Shown here: in pieces, positions 50,492-59,248 of the stretch
Position numbering within the stretch: the stretch's first letter is position 1
How the letters are laid out: each line of letters starts with the position of its first letter
Origin: Adlercreutzia faecimuris
GTDB taxonomy: Bacteria; Actinomycetota; Coriobacteriia; Coriobacteriales; Eggerthellaceae
Assembly (NCBI RefSeq): GCF_022669055.1
Contig: NZ_JAJMLW010000002.1
Span: 496,001 to 560,000 of the forward strand
DNA: 64,000 bases
Reading direction: 5' to 3'
The notes under the pieces: model-generated
What the model was told of the DNA's origin: nothing
Database searches by the model: none
The model's input: only the letters and a program-made list of their open reading frames with translations
Made by a program: the position numbers and the translations under genes

Positions 50492-53173
50492 TTATTCCGC
50501 CTTCCTGATCTTAACGCGAGACGCGATGGAGATGGATCCGCTCACCGTGAAGTAGTCGCCGTCCTTCGCCGAGAGCAGCTGGTTGTAGTTGGTGCCCCGC
50601 TGCGCGGCCGGGTTGAGGAACTTCGACACGTGGCCGCCCTGGGCCGGGAAGCCCAGGCAGTCCTCGCGGATGAGGCCCGTCACCTTAACGACTCCCTCAG
50701 CCGTGCCGCCGAACTGGGACTCCACCAGCACCTTGTCGCCGGTCTTGAGCCCGCGCGCCTCGGCCGCGAGGGGGTTGATCTGGATGCAAAGGTCGTCGAA
50801 CTCGTGGTTCTCCACCACCTCGCGCAGCCACACGTTGTTGTCGGCGCCACCCAGCCCGAGGATGCGCGGCGAGATCTTCCAGTTGACGCAGTACAGATCG
50901 AAGCCGTCGTCGGTCGAGGCGGTGAGGGAGTTCTCGTGCCACTCGGGGACGGGCGTGTACTCGGCGTACACCTCGTCCATGCGGCCCTCCCAGCCGGGCT
51001 GCTCGACGCCCCACTTCTCGCAGTTCGCCTTGAGGTGGCGGCCCACCATGAGGTCGCGGTGGTCGTAGACGGGCAGGCGGCCGGCACCCTGGATGCAGTA
51101 GTCGTAGCAGTCCTCGACGGGGCGCTCGAAGGTCCAGAAGCCGTTCTCGCGGAACCAGTCGATGCCCTTCCCGTCGTCCTTCGTCGTGGCCTTGAGGTAG
51201 CGGTCGAGCACCTCGGCATAGGTGTAGCGCTTAGTCGGGTCGAGCTGGTAGGGCGTGCCCATCAGGCCGAAGAAGCCGGACGTGGTCATGTTGAGCTGCG
51301 GGCCGCGGCCGAGGCGGTAGGCCAGCTCCATGACGAACTCCTCGAACTGCACCGTGTCGTACACGTGCTCGACGGGGCTCTCCTTGTAGTTGACGCCGCC
51401 GACGCGCAGCGAGTCGACGCCGGCCGTCATGATCTCCTCGATGGGGTGGATCTGCTGGCGCTCGAGCGAGGAGTGCTCGGGCAGGATGACATCGCAGAAC
51501 AGCGAGCACTCGTCCATGAGCAGGCCCGTGGTGAAGATGAAGGGCACCTTCTTGTAGGCCTGGACGAACAGGTCGCGGTCGGTGTCGGCCATGAAGCCGT
51601 TGGATCCGATGGGGAACAGCACGTCGATGTCGTAGTCGACGAAGTACTTCGCCGGATCGACGATGGCGCCCATGGCCGTGGTGAGCACGGGGAAGCGCGC
51701 CAGGGCGGAGAACTGCTTGCCGGTCATGTCGTTGAACGGGATGGTGAACCCGGCGTCGTACTTCTCCAGGTAGGTGGTCAGCTTCTCGGGCAGGATGACG
51801 CCGTCCTCCACCTCGAACTTCGGGTGCTCGACGTGGATGAGCGAGCCGGGCACGCCGAGGGCGCCCACGAGCATGTTGACCGTGTCGGCCACGATGTAGG
51901 TGCGCTGCCCCTGCATCGTGTTGGCGGAGCCGCGGCCGGCGGCCAGGCAGACGGGGCGGTAGGGCATCTCGACGCCGTCGATGACGATGGTCGAGCCGAT
52001 CTGGGCCGCCTCGGCGAACTCGGTGGTGACGCGGCGGATGTCCTCGGCGCTGATGCCGGTCTTGCCCTCCGCCCACTCGGGCGTGGTGTCCTTGACCGAC
52101 GCCTTGATCTTCTCGAAGGCGGTCTCGACGGGCGTGCCGTTCACGGTATAGGCCCCCTCGAGCGCTACCTCGCCGAACTCCGCGTCGTAGTCCTTCGCGA
52201 CGCCCTCGGCCGCGTCCCACATCATGGGCTTGCCGGTCTCGGGGTTGCGGTAGTAGTCCTGATCCTCCTGGATGAGGTAGGGCAGGTTGGTGCGCTCGCG
52301 CAGGTACGGCCCGTCGTAGACGTTGAGCTCGTGCAGCAGCACGTTGATCATCGCCATGCAGAAGGCCATGTCGCCGCCGGGGCGGATGGGCAGCCACTCG
52401 CCGTGGGATGCCTCGACGTTGCAGTGCGGGTCGACGACGACCGTCTTCATGCCGCGCTTCCAGGCGTCGGCCATCGCGCGAGACGGGCCGGACGCGAACG
52501 CGGCGCTCGCGCCCATGTTGCGCCCGAGCGTGATGAGGTAGTTGCAGTGCCCCACGTCCACGCGGTCGATGAAGGTGTTGTTGAACAGCTGCGGGGCGTG
52601 GTGCACCTCGCACAGCGGCCCGCAGGACATGGCGTAGTTCGGCGTGCCCATGATGGCGGTGTAGGTCTTCTGGTAGGGGCCCTCGTGAAGGGTGTCGCCG
52701 AAGCCGTACATGAACATGTGGCGGCGCGGGTCCTTCGCGTAGCACTCCTCCATCTTCGTGAAGATGATCTCCTTGGCCTCCTCCAGGGGGATCTCCTGCC
52801 ACTGGGGATCCACGTCGAGGCCCTTCTCCGGGTTGGTGCGCTTCACGGGCACCTTGCAGCGGTACGGGTCGTACAGGTTCATCAGCTGCGCCGCGCCGCG
52901 CGGGCACATCGTGCCCTGGTTGGCGGGATGGTCCTTGTTGCCGCGGATCTCCGTCGCGACGCCGTTGACCACCTTCACCTCCATGCCGCAGTTGGTGAAG
53001 ATGCACGTGCCGCAGAACGTCTTGACCCACTTCTCCTGGGCGGGGCCCTCGTCGGCCTCGGCGAGCGTGGCGGCCCCGTCAAGCGTGAGCCCCGCGCCCA
53101 GCGCCGCCGCCGCGCTGAGCGCGGCTCCCTTCAGGAACGTGCGCCGGGTTGACGTCGTGGAAAGCATTCCCAT
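50492..53173 (-). CDS. Tat-exported molybdopterin oxidoreductase (PsrA/PhsA-like)
   Basis: The 893-aa protein has the Tat signal STRRTFLKGAALSAAAALGAGL, [4Fe-4S] ligands in CGTCIFTNC and TMCPRGA, and MSCGPLCEVHHAP, whose Cys is a plausible Mo ligand as in polysulfide or thiosulfate reductases. The C-terminal molydopterin-dinucleotide domain includes INPLAAEARGLKTGDKVLVES. The ATG at 53171-53173 follows GAGGAGGGAG. Enzyme, ferredoxin, NrfD and TorD form a complete quinol-linked respiratory module. The exact sulfur or other substrate is not decided by sequence. Confidence 0.92.
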   Translation of the reverse strand: MGMLSTTSTRRTFLKGAALSAAAALGAGLTLDGAATLAEADEGPAQEKWVKTFCGTCIFTNCGMEVKVVNGVATEIRGNKDHPANQGTMCPRGAAQLMNLYDPYRCKVPVKRTNPEKGLDVDPQWQEIPLEEAKEIIFTKMEECYAKDPRRHMFMYGFGDTLHEGPYQKTYTAIMGTPNYAMSCGPLCEVHHAPQLFNNTFIDRVDVGHCNYLITLGRNMGASAAFASGPSRAMADAWKRGMKTVVVDPHCNVEASHGEWLPIRPGGDMAFCMAMINVLLHELNVYDGPYLRERTNLPYLIQEDQDYYRNPETGKPMMWDAAEGVAKDYDAEFGEVALEGAYTVNGTPVETAFEKIKASVKDTTPEWAEGKTGISAEDIRRVTTEFAEAAQIGSTIVIDGVEMPYRPVCLAAGRGSANTMQGQRTYIVADTVNMLVGALGVPGSLIHVEHPKFEVEDGVILPEKLTTYLEKYDAGFTIPFNDMTGKQFSALARFPVLTTAMGAIVDPAKYFVDYDIDVLFPIGSNGFMADTDRDLFVQAYKKVPFIFTTGLLMDECSLFCDVILPEHSSLERQQIHPIEEIMTAGVDSLRVGGVNYKESPVEHVYDTVQFEEFVMELAYRLGRGPQLNMTTSGFFGLMGTPYQLDPTKRYTYAEVLDRYLKATTKDDGKGIDWFRENGFWTFERPVEDCYDYCIQGAGRLPVYDHRDLMVGRHLKANCEKWGVEQPGWEGRMDEVYAEYTPVPEWHENSLTASTDDGFDLYCVNWKISPRILGLGGADNNVWLREVVENHEFDDLCIQINPLAAEARGLKTGDKVLVESQFGGTAEGVVKVTGLIREDCLGFPAQGGHVSKFLNPAAQRGTNYNQLLSAKDGDYFTVSGSISIASRVKIRKAE

Positions 53174-53268
53174 GCTCCCTCCTCCTCTTTGTTCTCCTGC
53201 GCTCCTCTTGCGCAGCCCCATGGTAGGGAGGAGAAGGGGCCAACTGGAATAAGCAACGGCTTAGCCGG

Positions 53269-53291
53269 GGCGTCAACTCGCCGTTGATGCC
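53269..53291. promoter_or_regulatory. Inverted repeat upstream of the PsrA-like operon
   Basis: GGCGTCAAC and GTTGATGCC (one mismatch, 5-bp centre) lie 96 bp before the operon start and just after the LysR gene. It is a candidate LysR-type site. Confidence 0.4.
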
Positions 53292-53359
53292 CTTCCGACC
53301 TGGTATTTCATTGACGAATCGGGGGAATGCCGCCGCAAGGGCCCCTCGGCACGCCGGCG

Positions 53360-54268
53360 CTAGGACCTGAAGACGCCCTGGCAGCAGTCCCTCATCCGCC
53401 GGACGAGGGACGACGTGGGGTTCGCGGCGATGGCGATGGCGTGCACGGTGACGGTGTCGAGGATGGGGATGTCGACGCAGCCCTCTCGCGGGGGCCTTCC
53501 CGGGTAGCCGCCCGAGATGGACACCGCGTCGGGGAAGCGCTCCGCCAGATCGCTCACGCTGCCCTTGAAGGCGTAGTCGGCCCCGCCGTAGTCTGCCAGC
53601 AGCCAGTCGGTGACCTCCTCGATCACCGGCTCGGCATAGCAGCAGATGCGCTCGCGGGCGAGCTCGGCGCGGGTCACGCTCCGGCGCGTCGCCAGCGGGT
53701 GGTCCGCGGACACGCGGATCCCCATGGGGATGTCGAAGAGCCTGGTCAGCAGGTACCGGTCGCCGGAGAGGTAGTCCTTGGCGCGGTACTCGGGCACGGT
53801 GGCGATGAGGAGCGTCGAGGACAGCTGCTCGTCCGACAGGTTGCGCGCGTAGCCGATCATGTCGCACGAGTTGTGCTCGGAGACGGTGACCCTGACGTCG
53901 GGCATCTCCTCGGCGAGCCGGCCGAGTATGCGCGAGAGCATGTTGGTGATCGTGAAGAGGGGCGGAACCACCAGCTTGAGGCCACCCTCGACGCCGCGCG
54001 CCGAGGCCACCGAGAGCTTCGCCACCTCGCGCTCGAACTCCTCGTAGGAGCGCAGGACCTCCTCGGCGAGCGGCAGGAAGCGCCGGCCGTCCTCGGTGAG
54101 CTCGGAGCCGCGGTTGGTCCTCGTGAAGAGCACGAGCCCCGCCTCGCGCTCCAGCTGCGCGATCGAGCGGCTCAGCCCCTGCGGCGTGATGTAGAGGTTG
54201 GCTGCCGACTGGGTGACCGAGTGGGTCCTCGCCACGTCGAGAAAATGCCTTATCTGGTTAACGTGCAC
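53360..54268 (-). CDS. LysR family transcriptional regulator
   Basis: The 302-aa protein has helix-turn-helix HFLDVARTHSVTQSAANLYI followed by TPQGLSRSIAQLE, then an effector domain (EGGLKLVVPPLFTITNML). The start is GTG 54266-54268 with GAGAAGGGGAG upstream. It lies directly upstream of, and in the same direction as, the PsrA-like operon, with 186 bp between, and is the likely regulator of that operon. Confidence 0.92.
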   Translation of the reverse strand: MHVNQIRHFLDVARTHSVTQSAANLYITPQGLSRSIAQLEREAGLVLFTRTNRGSELTEDGRRFLPLAEEVLRSYEEFEREVAKLSVASARGVEGGLKLVVPPLFTITNMLSRILGRLAEEMPDVRVTVSEHNSCDMIGYARNLSDEQLSSTLLIATVPEYRAKDYLSGDRYLLTRLFDIPMGIRVSADHPLATRRSVTRAELARERICCYAEPVIEEVTDWLLADYGGADYAFKGSVSDLAERFPDAVSISGGYPGRPPREGCVDIPILDTVTVHAIAIAANPTSSLVRRMRDCCQGVFRS

Positions 54269-54292
54269 GGCTCCCCTTCTCGCTCATCCCCC

Positions 54293-54311
54293 ATGAACGA
54301 GGTTCATTATA
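54293..54311 (-). promoter_or_regulatory. LysR promoter with palindrome at the start site
   Basis: On the minus strand a TATAAT (54306-54311) runs into the 15-bp palindrome ATGAAC-GAG-GTTCAT (54293-54307). A site at the -10/start region suits negative autoregulation, common in LysR genes. Confidence 0.5.
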
Positions 54312-54369
54312 ACCGACGGAAAGCGCGGGGGCAGGGCGCGCCCGACCAGGACGGGGCGGGCGCGCGGGG

Positions 54370-55662
54370 CTAGTGCACGCTGCAGGACAGGCAGGGGTCG
54401 TAGGCGCGGACGAGCTTCTCCACCTCCAGGCGGATGGCGGCCTCCGAGCGGCCCTCCCCCACCAGCTTCTCGGCCAGGAGGCGCATGTCCGCCTCGAGGT
54501 TGGCCACGTTCTGCGCCGTGGGCGTGAGGATGTTGGCGCGGGCGACGCGGCCGTCCGCGTCGATGGCCAGGCGGTGGAACAGCGCGCCGCGGGGCGCCTC
54601 GGTGAACCCGACCCCCTCGCCCGCGCGCACCTCGAAGGCCACGGGCTCGCTCGAGCCCTCGAAGCCGTCGGGCTCGGCCAGGCGGCGGCACAGGCCCGCG
54701 CAGCGGTCGAGCACGTCCACCAGCTCGACGGCCTGGGCCAGGTTGTTCATGAAGGGGTTGAGCTCGGGCGGGCGCAGCCCCGCCTTGGCGGCGGCGTAGC
54801 GGGCCCGCTGGCTGAGCGCGCCCCACGACGCGTTGACGCGCGCGAGGGCGGCGGTCAGGTAGGGCGAGCCAGTGCGGCGGGCGCGGGCCAGGAAGGCCGC
54901 CGAGCGCCCCACCGGGTACTCCTCCACCTCGGCCTCCACCTGGGAGCAGTCGAAGTCGTAGCCGGCGCGCACGAAGCGGGCCGTGTCGGAGTCGCACACC
55001 GGGTAGCGGCCTGGGGCCACCATGGCCAGCATGTCGCCGGCCGTCTCGATGGCGGGCACCTCGAACCCGTCGAACAGGTCCACCGCCTCCACGGCGAAGT
55101 CCGCCATGGCGTCCATCTTGTCGGCCAGGGAGCGGTACTCGGCGGCCGTGAGCTCGTGGGTGAAGCCGCCCGTCACCGCGGTGATGGGGTGAACCGAGCG
55201 CCCGCCCACGGCGGTGCACAGCTCGTTGCCGAGGGCCTTGAGCGCGAGCGCCCGGTCGAACAGCGCCGGGTTCTCGTCGGCCAGGGGGAACACGCTGCGG
55301 TGCCCCAGGAAGTCGGGCGCGCTGAACACGAACAGGTGGGTGGCGTGGTTCTGGAGGAACGAGCCGTACACCAGAAGCTCGCGCAGGGCCGCCGTGCGGT
55401 CGGTCACGGACACGCCGAGGGCCGCCTCGATGGCACGCAGATCGGTGACCACGTGCGACGACGAGCAGATGCCGCAGATACGCGAGGCCACGTAGGGCAC
55501 CTCCTCGAAGGGGCGTCCCACCACCATCGACTCGAACAGGCGGGCGGGCTCCACCACCTCCATCTGGCAGGTGAGCACCTGGCCGTCCTCGATGACCAGG
55601 CGCACGTTGCCGTGACCCTCGATGCGGGCGATGTGGTCGATGCTGATAGCGGTCACAGCCAT
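54370..55662 (-). CDS. Group 3 [NiFe] hydrogenase large (alpha) subunit without C-terminal tail
   Basis: The 430-aa protein has the N-terminal IARIEGHGNVRL, RICGICSSSHVV (first Cys pair) and DPCLSCSVH (second pair). The stop codon follows that final His directly, so there is no peptide to be removed by a maturation protease. This is unusual; H2-sensing regulatory hydrogenases are known cases. It is cytoplasmic. Gene order is beta, gamma, delta, alpha in one operon. The full set of electron-transfer partners argues for a catalytic rather than sensory role. Confidence 0.94.
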   Translation of the reverse strand: MAVTAISIDHIARIEGHGNVRLVIEDGQVLTCQMEVVEPARLFESMVVGRPFEEVPYVASRICGICSSSHVVTDLRAIEAALGVSVTDRTAALRELLVYGSFLQNHATHLFVFSAPDFLGHRSVFPLADENPALFDRALALKALGNELCTAVGGRSVHPITAVTGGFTHELTAAEYRSLADKMDAMADFAVEAVDLFDGFEVPAIETAGDMLAMVAPGRYPVCDSDTARFVRAGYDFDCSQVEAEVEEYPVGRSAAFLARARRTGSPYLTAALARVNASWGALSQRARYAAAKAGLRPPELNPFMNNLAQAVELVDVLDRCAGLCRRLAEPDGFEGSSEPVAFEVRAGEGVGFTEAPRGALFHRLAIDADGRVARANILTPTAQNVANLEADMRLLAEKLVGEGRSEAAIRLEVEKLVRAYDPCLSCSVH

Positions 55663-55664
55663 GG

Positions 55665-56438
55665 CTATCCTTTCGAGGCGAGGCTCGGGTCGACGGTGTT
55701 GAACAGCTCGAGCGCCTTGTCGAGCCGCGCGGGGTCGACGCCGCTGCGCGCGGCGACGGCACGGGCCGAGGCCACGTTGGCGTCAGGCGAGAGGCCCGCG
55801 CAGCCGTTGCAGGGCCGTCCCAGGTCGGGGCAGCGGGCGCCGCAGCCGGCGCGGGTCACGAGCCCCAGGCACAGCGTCTCACGCCCGTAGAAGCAGCCGC
55901 GCTCGTTGCGCTTGCACTCCCCGCAGAGCGTGGAGGTGGGAACGGCCTTGTTGGATCCGCGCAGCACGCGCTGGAGCGTGTCGACGAAGTCGAGCGGGTC
56001 AATGGGGCAGCAGCGCACCTCGTGGTCGACGGCGATGACGCTCGACACGGGCGCGGGCGGGCGCAGCGACCCGCAGGCCTCGGGCGCCTCGTCGCCGTAG
56101 ACGGACGCCGCGCGCTCGGCGAACCCGGGCGCCGCCATGGCCGGTATGCCGGCCGTCACGGCGCAGGCGCCGATGGCGATGACCGTGCCCGCCCGCTCGC
56201 GCAGCTCGCGCACGGTGCGCACGGCCTCCTCGGTGGTCACGGCGCCCTCGATCACGGCCACGTCGAACTCCTCCGGCATGGGGTCGGACGACGTCAGCTG
56301 CCAGTAGCGCAGGTCCACCTGGCCGAGCACGTCAAGCAGGTGCCGCTCGATGTTCGTTATCTGCAGCTGGCAGCCGAAGCAGCTGGCCAGCCCCACCACC
56401 ACCACGCGGGCGGGGGCCTTCTCGTTCGTCGCGCTCAT
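55665..56438 (-). CDS. Group 3 [NiFe] hydrogenase small (delta) subunit
   Basis: The 257-aa protein has no signal peptide. Proximal cluster ligands are in GLASCFGCQLQI, GACAVTAGIPAM and RCCPIDPLDF. The C-terminal part has further Cys in CGECKRNERGCFYG, CLGLVTRAGCGARCPDLGRPCNGC. This is the F420-non-reducing/sulfhydrogenase delta pattern. It is 2 nt from the alpha gene and 1 nt from the gamma gene. Confidence 0.93.
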   Translation of the reverse strand: MSATNEKAPARVVVVGLASCFGCQLQITNIERHLLDVLGQVDLRYWQLTSSDPMPEEFDVAVIEGAVTTEEAVRTVRELRERAGTVIAIGACAVTAGIPAMAAPGFAERAASVYGDEAPEACGSLRPPAPVSSVIAVDHEVRCCPIDPLDFVDTLQRVLRGSNKAVPTSTLCGECKRNERGCFYGRETLCLGLVTRAGCGARCPDLGRPCNGCAGLSPDANVASARAVAARSGVDPARLDKALELFNTVDPSLASKG

Positions 56439-56439
56439 G

Positions 56440-57351
56440 CTACATCGACCCCTGGATGTTCTTCGCTTCCCAATAGTTGAACACGGGCCCGTCGATGCAG
56501 CAGTACTGGTGCCCGATCTGGCAGTGGCCGCACTTGCCCATGCCGCACTTCATGTGCCGCTCGAAGCTCATGTAGATGTGGTCGTAGCTGATGCCCTTCT
56601 TGCGCATCTCCTCCACCACGAACCGGTACATCACCGGCGGCCCGCACACGGCGCCGAAGGTGCGGCCCGGATCGACCTCCAGGTGCTCGAAGGGCTTGGT
56701 GACCAGGCCCACCTCGCCATCCCACGTGTCGTCGGGGTTGTCGACGGTGAGGTAGAGGTCGAAGTCCTTGCGGTGGCGCCACATCTCGAACTGGCTGCGG
56801 AACATCACCTCGGCCGGGCTCTTCGATCCGTAGATGATGGTCACCTTGCCGAAGTCGCTGCGCTCGTCGTGGATGTTGTTGATGAGCGAGCGCAAGGGCG
56901 CGATGCCCAGGCCGCCGGCCACGAGCAGGATGTCGTGCCCGCGCATGTCGTCGAAGGGGAACGGCCGGCCGTACGGCCCGCGGATGCCCACGATGTCGCC
57001 GCACTGCATCTGGTGGAGCCGCTCGGTGAAGGTGCCGGCGCGACGCACGCACAGCTCGATGAAGCCGCTCTTCGACGGCGAGCTCGATATGGAGATGGGA
57101 GCCTCGCCCACGCCGAAGAGCGACAGCTCGACGAACTGGCCCGGCTCATGGCGGAATGCCTCGCGGATGCGCTCGTCGACGAAGCGGAACTCGAAGAGCT
57201 TCTCGGTGGCGGTGAGGTCGGTGATGGACGTGATGCGCGCCGGCCAGGGCCGATAGGGGTTCGCACGGACGAGCTCGGCCCCGGTGAGGGGCGCTCCCTC
57301 GTCGCGCAGCGGCGCAACGGCCACACCGGGCACGGTCTGGCTAGTCGGCAT
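56440..57351 (-). CDS. FAD/NAD(P)H-binding, [2Fe-2S] hydrogenase gamma subunit
   Basis: The 303-aa ferredoxin-NADP reductase-like protein has FAD-domain segments (GQFVELSLFG, PISISSSPS) and the nucleotide-domain LLVAGGLGIAPLRSLI and GAVCGPPVMYRF. A C-terminal Cys cluster CGMGKCGHCQIG...YCC binds [2Fe-2S], as in dihydroorotate-dehydrogenase B and sulfhydrogenase gamma. The ATG at 57349-57351 overlaps the beta gene end by 11 nt. It links the hydrogenase to the NAD(P) pool. Confidence 0.93.
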   Translation of the reverse strand: MPTSQTVPGVAVAPLRDEGAPLTGAELVRANPYRPWPARITSITDLTATEKLFEFRFVDERIREAFRHEPGQFVELSLFGVGEAPISISSSPSKSGFIELCVRRAGTFTERLHQMQCGDIVGIRGPYGRPFPFDDMRGHDILLVAGGLGIAPLRSLINNIHDERSDFGKVTIIYGSKSPAEVMFRSQFEMWRHRKDFDLYLTVDNPDDTWDGEVGLVTKPFEHLEVDPGRTFGAVCGPPVMYRFVVEEMRKKGISYDHIYMSFERHMKCGMGKCGHCQIGHQYCCIDGPVFNYWEAKNIQGSM

Positions 57352-58378
57352 CGTCTGCCCCCTTCCGCTCGAAGAACCTGAGCACCTCGATGGGCGATAT
57401 GCCCGCCTTGCAGGCGTAGACGCAGCGGCCGCAGCCCACGCACAGGTTGCGGTCGTGCGCGGCCATGAAGCCGTTGAGCTTGTGGTACATGCGATGCCGC
57501 ACGCGGTTGCGCCCGTCGGCGCGGAAGTTGTGGCCGCCGGCGACGACGGCGAACTGGGGCGAGGTGCAGGCGTCCCAGGTGCGCTCGCGAAGCCCGTGCA
57601 CGCCGTCGGGGTCCATGGTGTCGCGGATGTCGAAGCAGTAGCAGGTGGGGCACACGCTCGAGCAGGCCGTGCACGACAGGCAGCGGCCGCCGAGCTCTTC
57701 CCAGAACGGGTCGGAGTGGAAGGCGTCCATGAGCATGGGCACCTCCTGGATGTTCGGGATGTCGGGGTTGAACGACGCCTGGCGCCGACGGGTGGCATGA
57801 CGGAAGGCGATGCGGTCCTCGTCGGTGGCCTCGCGGGGGTTGCACGCCCCCTCCAGGATGTTGGCCGCCTCGACGCTGCCGATGCTCACCAGGTAGCGGC
57901 CGCCGATGTCCTGGAGGAACAGGTCGTAGCCGGTGCGCGCCTCGTCGGCGTCCACCAGGTGGCAGAAGCAGCCCTCCGACGGCGTGCAGCTGATGCCGAC
58001 CACCATGGTGGCGTCGCGGCGGGCCGCGTAGTAGGGGTCGGGGTAGCGTGCGTCGCGGAAGACCAGGTCGAGGCTGTTCAGGGCGTTGATGTCGCAGGCA
58101 TGGACGCCGAAGATCACCCGCGGGGTGACCTCCTCGACGAAGTCGGCCACCTCGTTGGCCGCGGCGTCGAACTCGAACAGGGTCTCGCGCGGGGGCAGCA
58201 CGTACTTCTTGGGGGAGGTGATGGTGGTGGGGTAGTCCAGCACGATGTCGTCGAAGGAGCCCACGGCCTCGAAGGCGAAGCTGCGGCCGCTTCGGACGGG
58301 GGCGATCACCTCGTAGCGCTCCATGAACGCGTCCACGAGCGCGGGGAGCTCCGCGGCGTCGATCACACGGTAGAGCAT
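57341..58378 (-). CDS. 4Fe-4S dicluster hydrogenase beta subunit (AsrA/HydB-like)
   Basis: The 345-aa protein has FGVHACDINALNSLDLVF and GISCTPSEGCFC in the N-terminal half. Two ferredoxin clusters follow in CLSCTACSSVCPTCYCF and CVGCGRCVYACKAGISP. Relatives are the A subunit of anaerobic sulfite reductase and the beta subunit of the archaeal sulfhydrogenase. It is the first gene of the operon, with palindrome E2 in the upstream region. Confidence 0.92.
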   Translation of the reverse strand: MLYRVIDAAELPALVDAFMERYEVIAPVRSGRSFAFEAVGSFDDIVLDYPTTITSPKKYVLPPRETLFEFDAAANEVADFVEEVTPRVIFGVHACDINALNSLDLVFRDARYPDPYYAARRDATMVVGISCTPSEGCFCHLVDADEARTGYDLFLQDIGGRYLVSIGSVEAANILEGACNPREATDEDRIAFRHATRRRQASFNPDIPNIQEVPMLMDAFHSDPFWEELGGRCLSCTACSSVCPTCYCFDIRDTMDPDGVHGLRERTWDACTSPQFAVVAGGHNFRADGRNRVRHRMYHKLNGFMAAHDRNLCVGCGRCVYACKAGISPIEVLRFFERKGADDAD

Positions 58379-58466
58379 GCGTCTTCCTCAGTCTCTCGTC
58401 GGCGGGATAAGGCGATTGCCCTCATCCTACTCCCCCGCCGCCGCGCCCCGCCCCACGCCCCGGCGA

Positions 58467-58669
58467 GAGGGCGATTTATTCAGCCCGGCCGCCTTCGAAA
58501 ATCGCCCCCGCCCTGCAAATTCGCGCGTTTATGCACTCCCTGTCGCGGGACACGGGGCGCCTATCCGCAGCGGCAGGCGCAAAACCCCAGGTCGCCGTCA
58601 GGCCCTGCCCCTAAAACGACCCGAACTCGCGTACGCCGGGTGCATAAACGCGCGAATTTGCAGGGCGGG
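58467..58669. repeat. Long-armed palindrome E2 with nested hairpin
   Basis: Perfect 30-bp inverted repeats at 58507-58536 and 58640-58669 enclose 103 bp. The interior has the family core box CGCAAAACCCCAGGTC at 58578-58593, exactly as in E5. A 9-bp inverted repeat (GGGCGATTT/AAATCGCCC, about 58470-58507) abuts the left arm. The arm sequence differs from E3-E5 although the two arms match each other perfectly. There is no nuclease gene nearby. It is located between the hydrogenase operon start and the ndk terminator. Confidence 0.85.
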
Positions 58670-58710
58670 AGCAAAATGAGGAGGATCGCCCTCCCCTCAC
58701 GTGCTGCCGG

Positions 58711-58739
58711 CAAAAAAAGAAGGCCCCCGAGGGGGCCTT
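58711..58739 (-). terminator. Intrinsic terminator of ndk
   Basis: Perfect GAAGGCCCCC/GGGGGCCTTC hairpin followed on the minus strand by seven T, 24 bp past the ndk stop. Confidence 0.92.
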
Positions 58740-58762
58740 CCTCTCTCCTCCTCCCTGGCGGG

Positions 58763-59168
58763 CTAGTTGAAGAAGATGCCGATCTCGCGCTCGGCGGACT
58801 CGGGGGAGTCGGAGCCGTGGATGACGTTCTCGTCCATGATGAGGCCGAAGTCGCCGCGGATGGTGCCGGGGGCCGCCTCGGCCGGGTTGGTGGCGCCCAT
58901 GAGCGAGCGGCACTTGGCCACGGCGCCCTCGCCGGAGATGACCATCTTCACCACGGGGCCGGAGGTGATGTACGCGATGAGCCCGTCGTAGAAGGGCTTG
59001 CCCTCGTGCTCGGCGTAGTTGGCCTTCGCCTGCTCGGGGGGTGACCATGCCCAGCTCCATGCGCTCGACGGCGAGGCCGGCGCGCTCGAAGCGGTTGACG
59101 ATCTCGCCGATGTGGCCGTTGCGCACGCCGTCGGGCTTGATCATGGAGTAGGTCTTCTGGATAGCCAT
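58763..59168 (-). pseudogene. ndk: Nucleoside diphosphate kinase, frameshifted at a C6 run
   Basis: The ATG 59166-59168 gives [32 protein letters not shown]...ELGMVTP. A run of six G on the plus strand (59036-59041) then shifts the frame. Removing one base restores [41 protein letters not shown] and the active-site-containing [19 protein letters not shown]. The span of 406 nt is one base over. It is an otherwise perfect housekeeping gene with ribosome site and terminator, so a base-calling error is the best explanation. Confidence 0.92.
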
Positions 59169-59248
59169 GGGTTCTGGGTTCCTTTCTCGTTCTCTTCTCG
59201 CAGACGGGCCGCCCGCGGGCGGCCCGGTGATGCCTCGGCTGCCCGGGC

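Noticed and set aside
58505-58669. E2 as the rho-independent terminator of ndk
   Set aside because: A complete hairpin with a T7 run already lies at 58711-58739. E2 has a 100-bp interior and no T-run.
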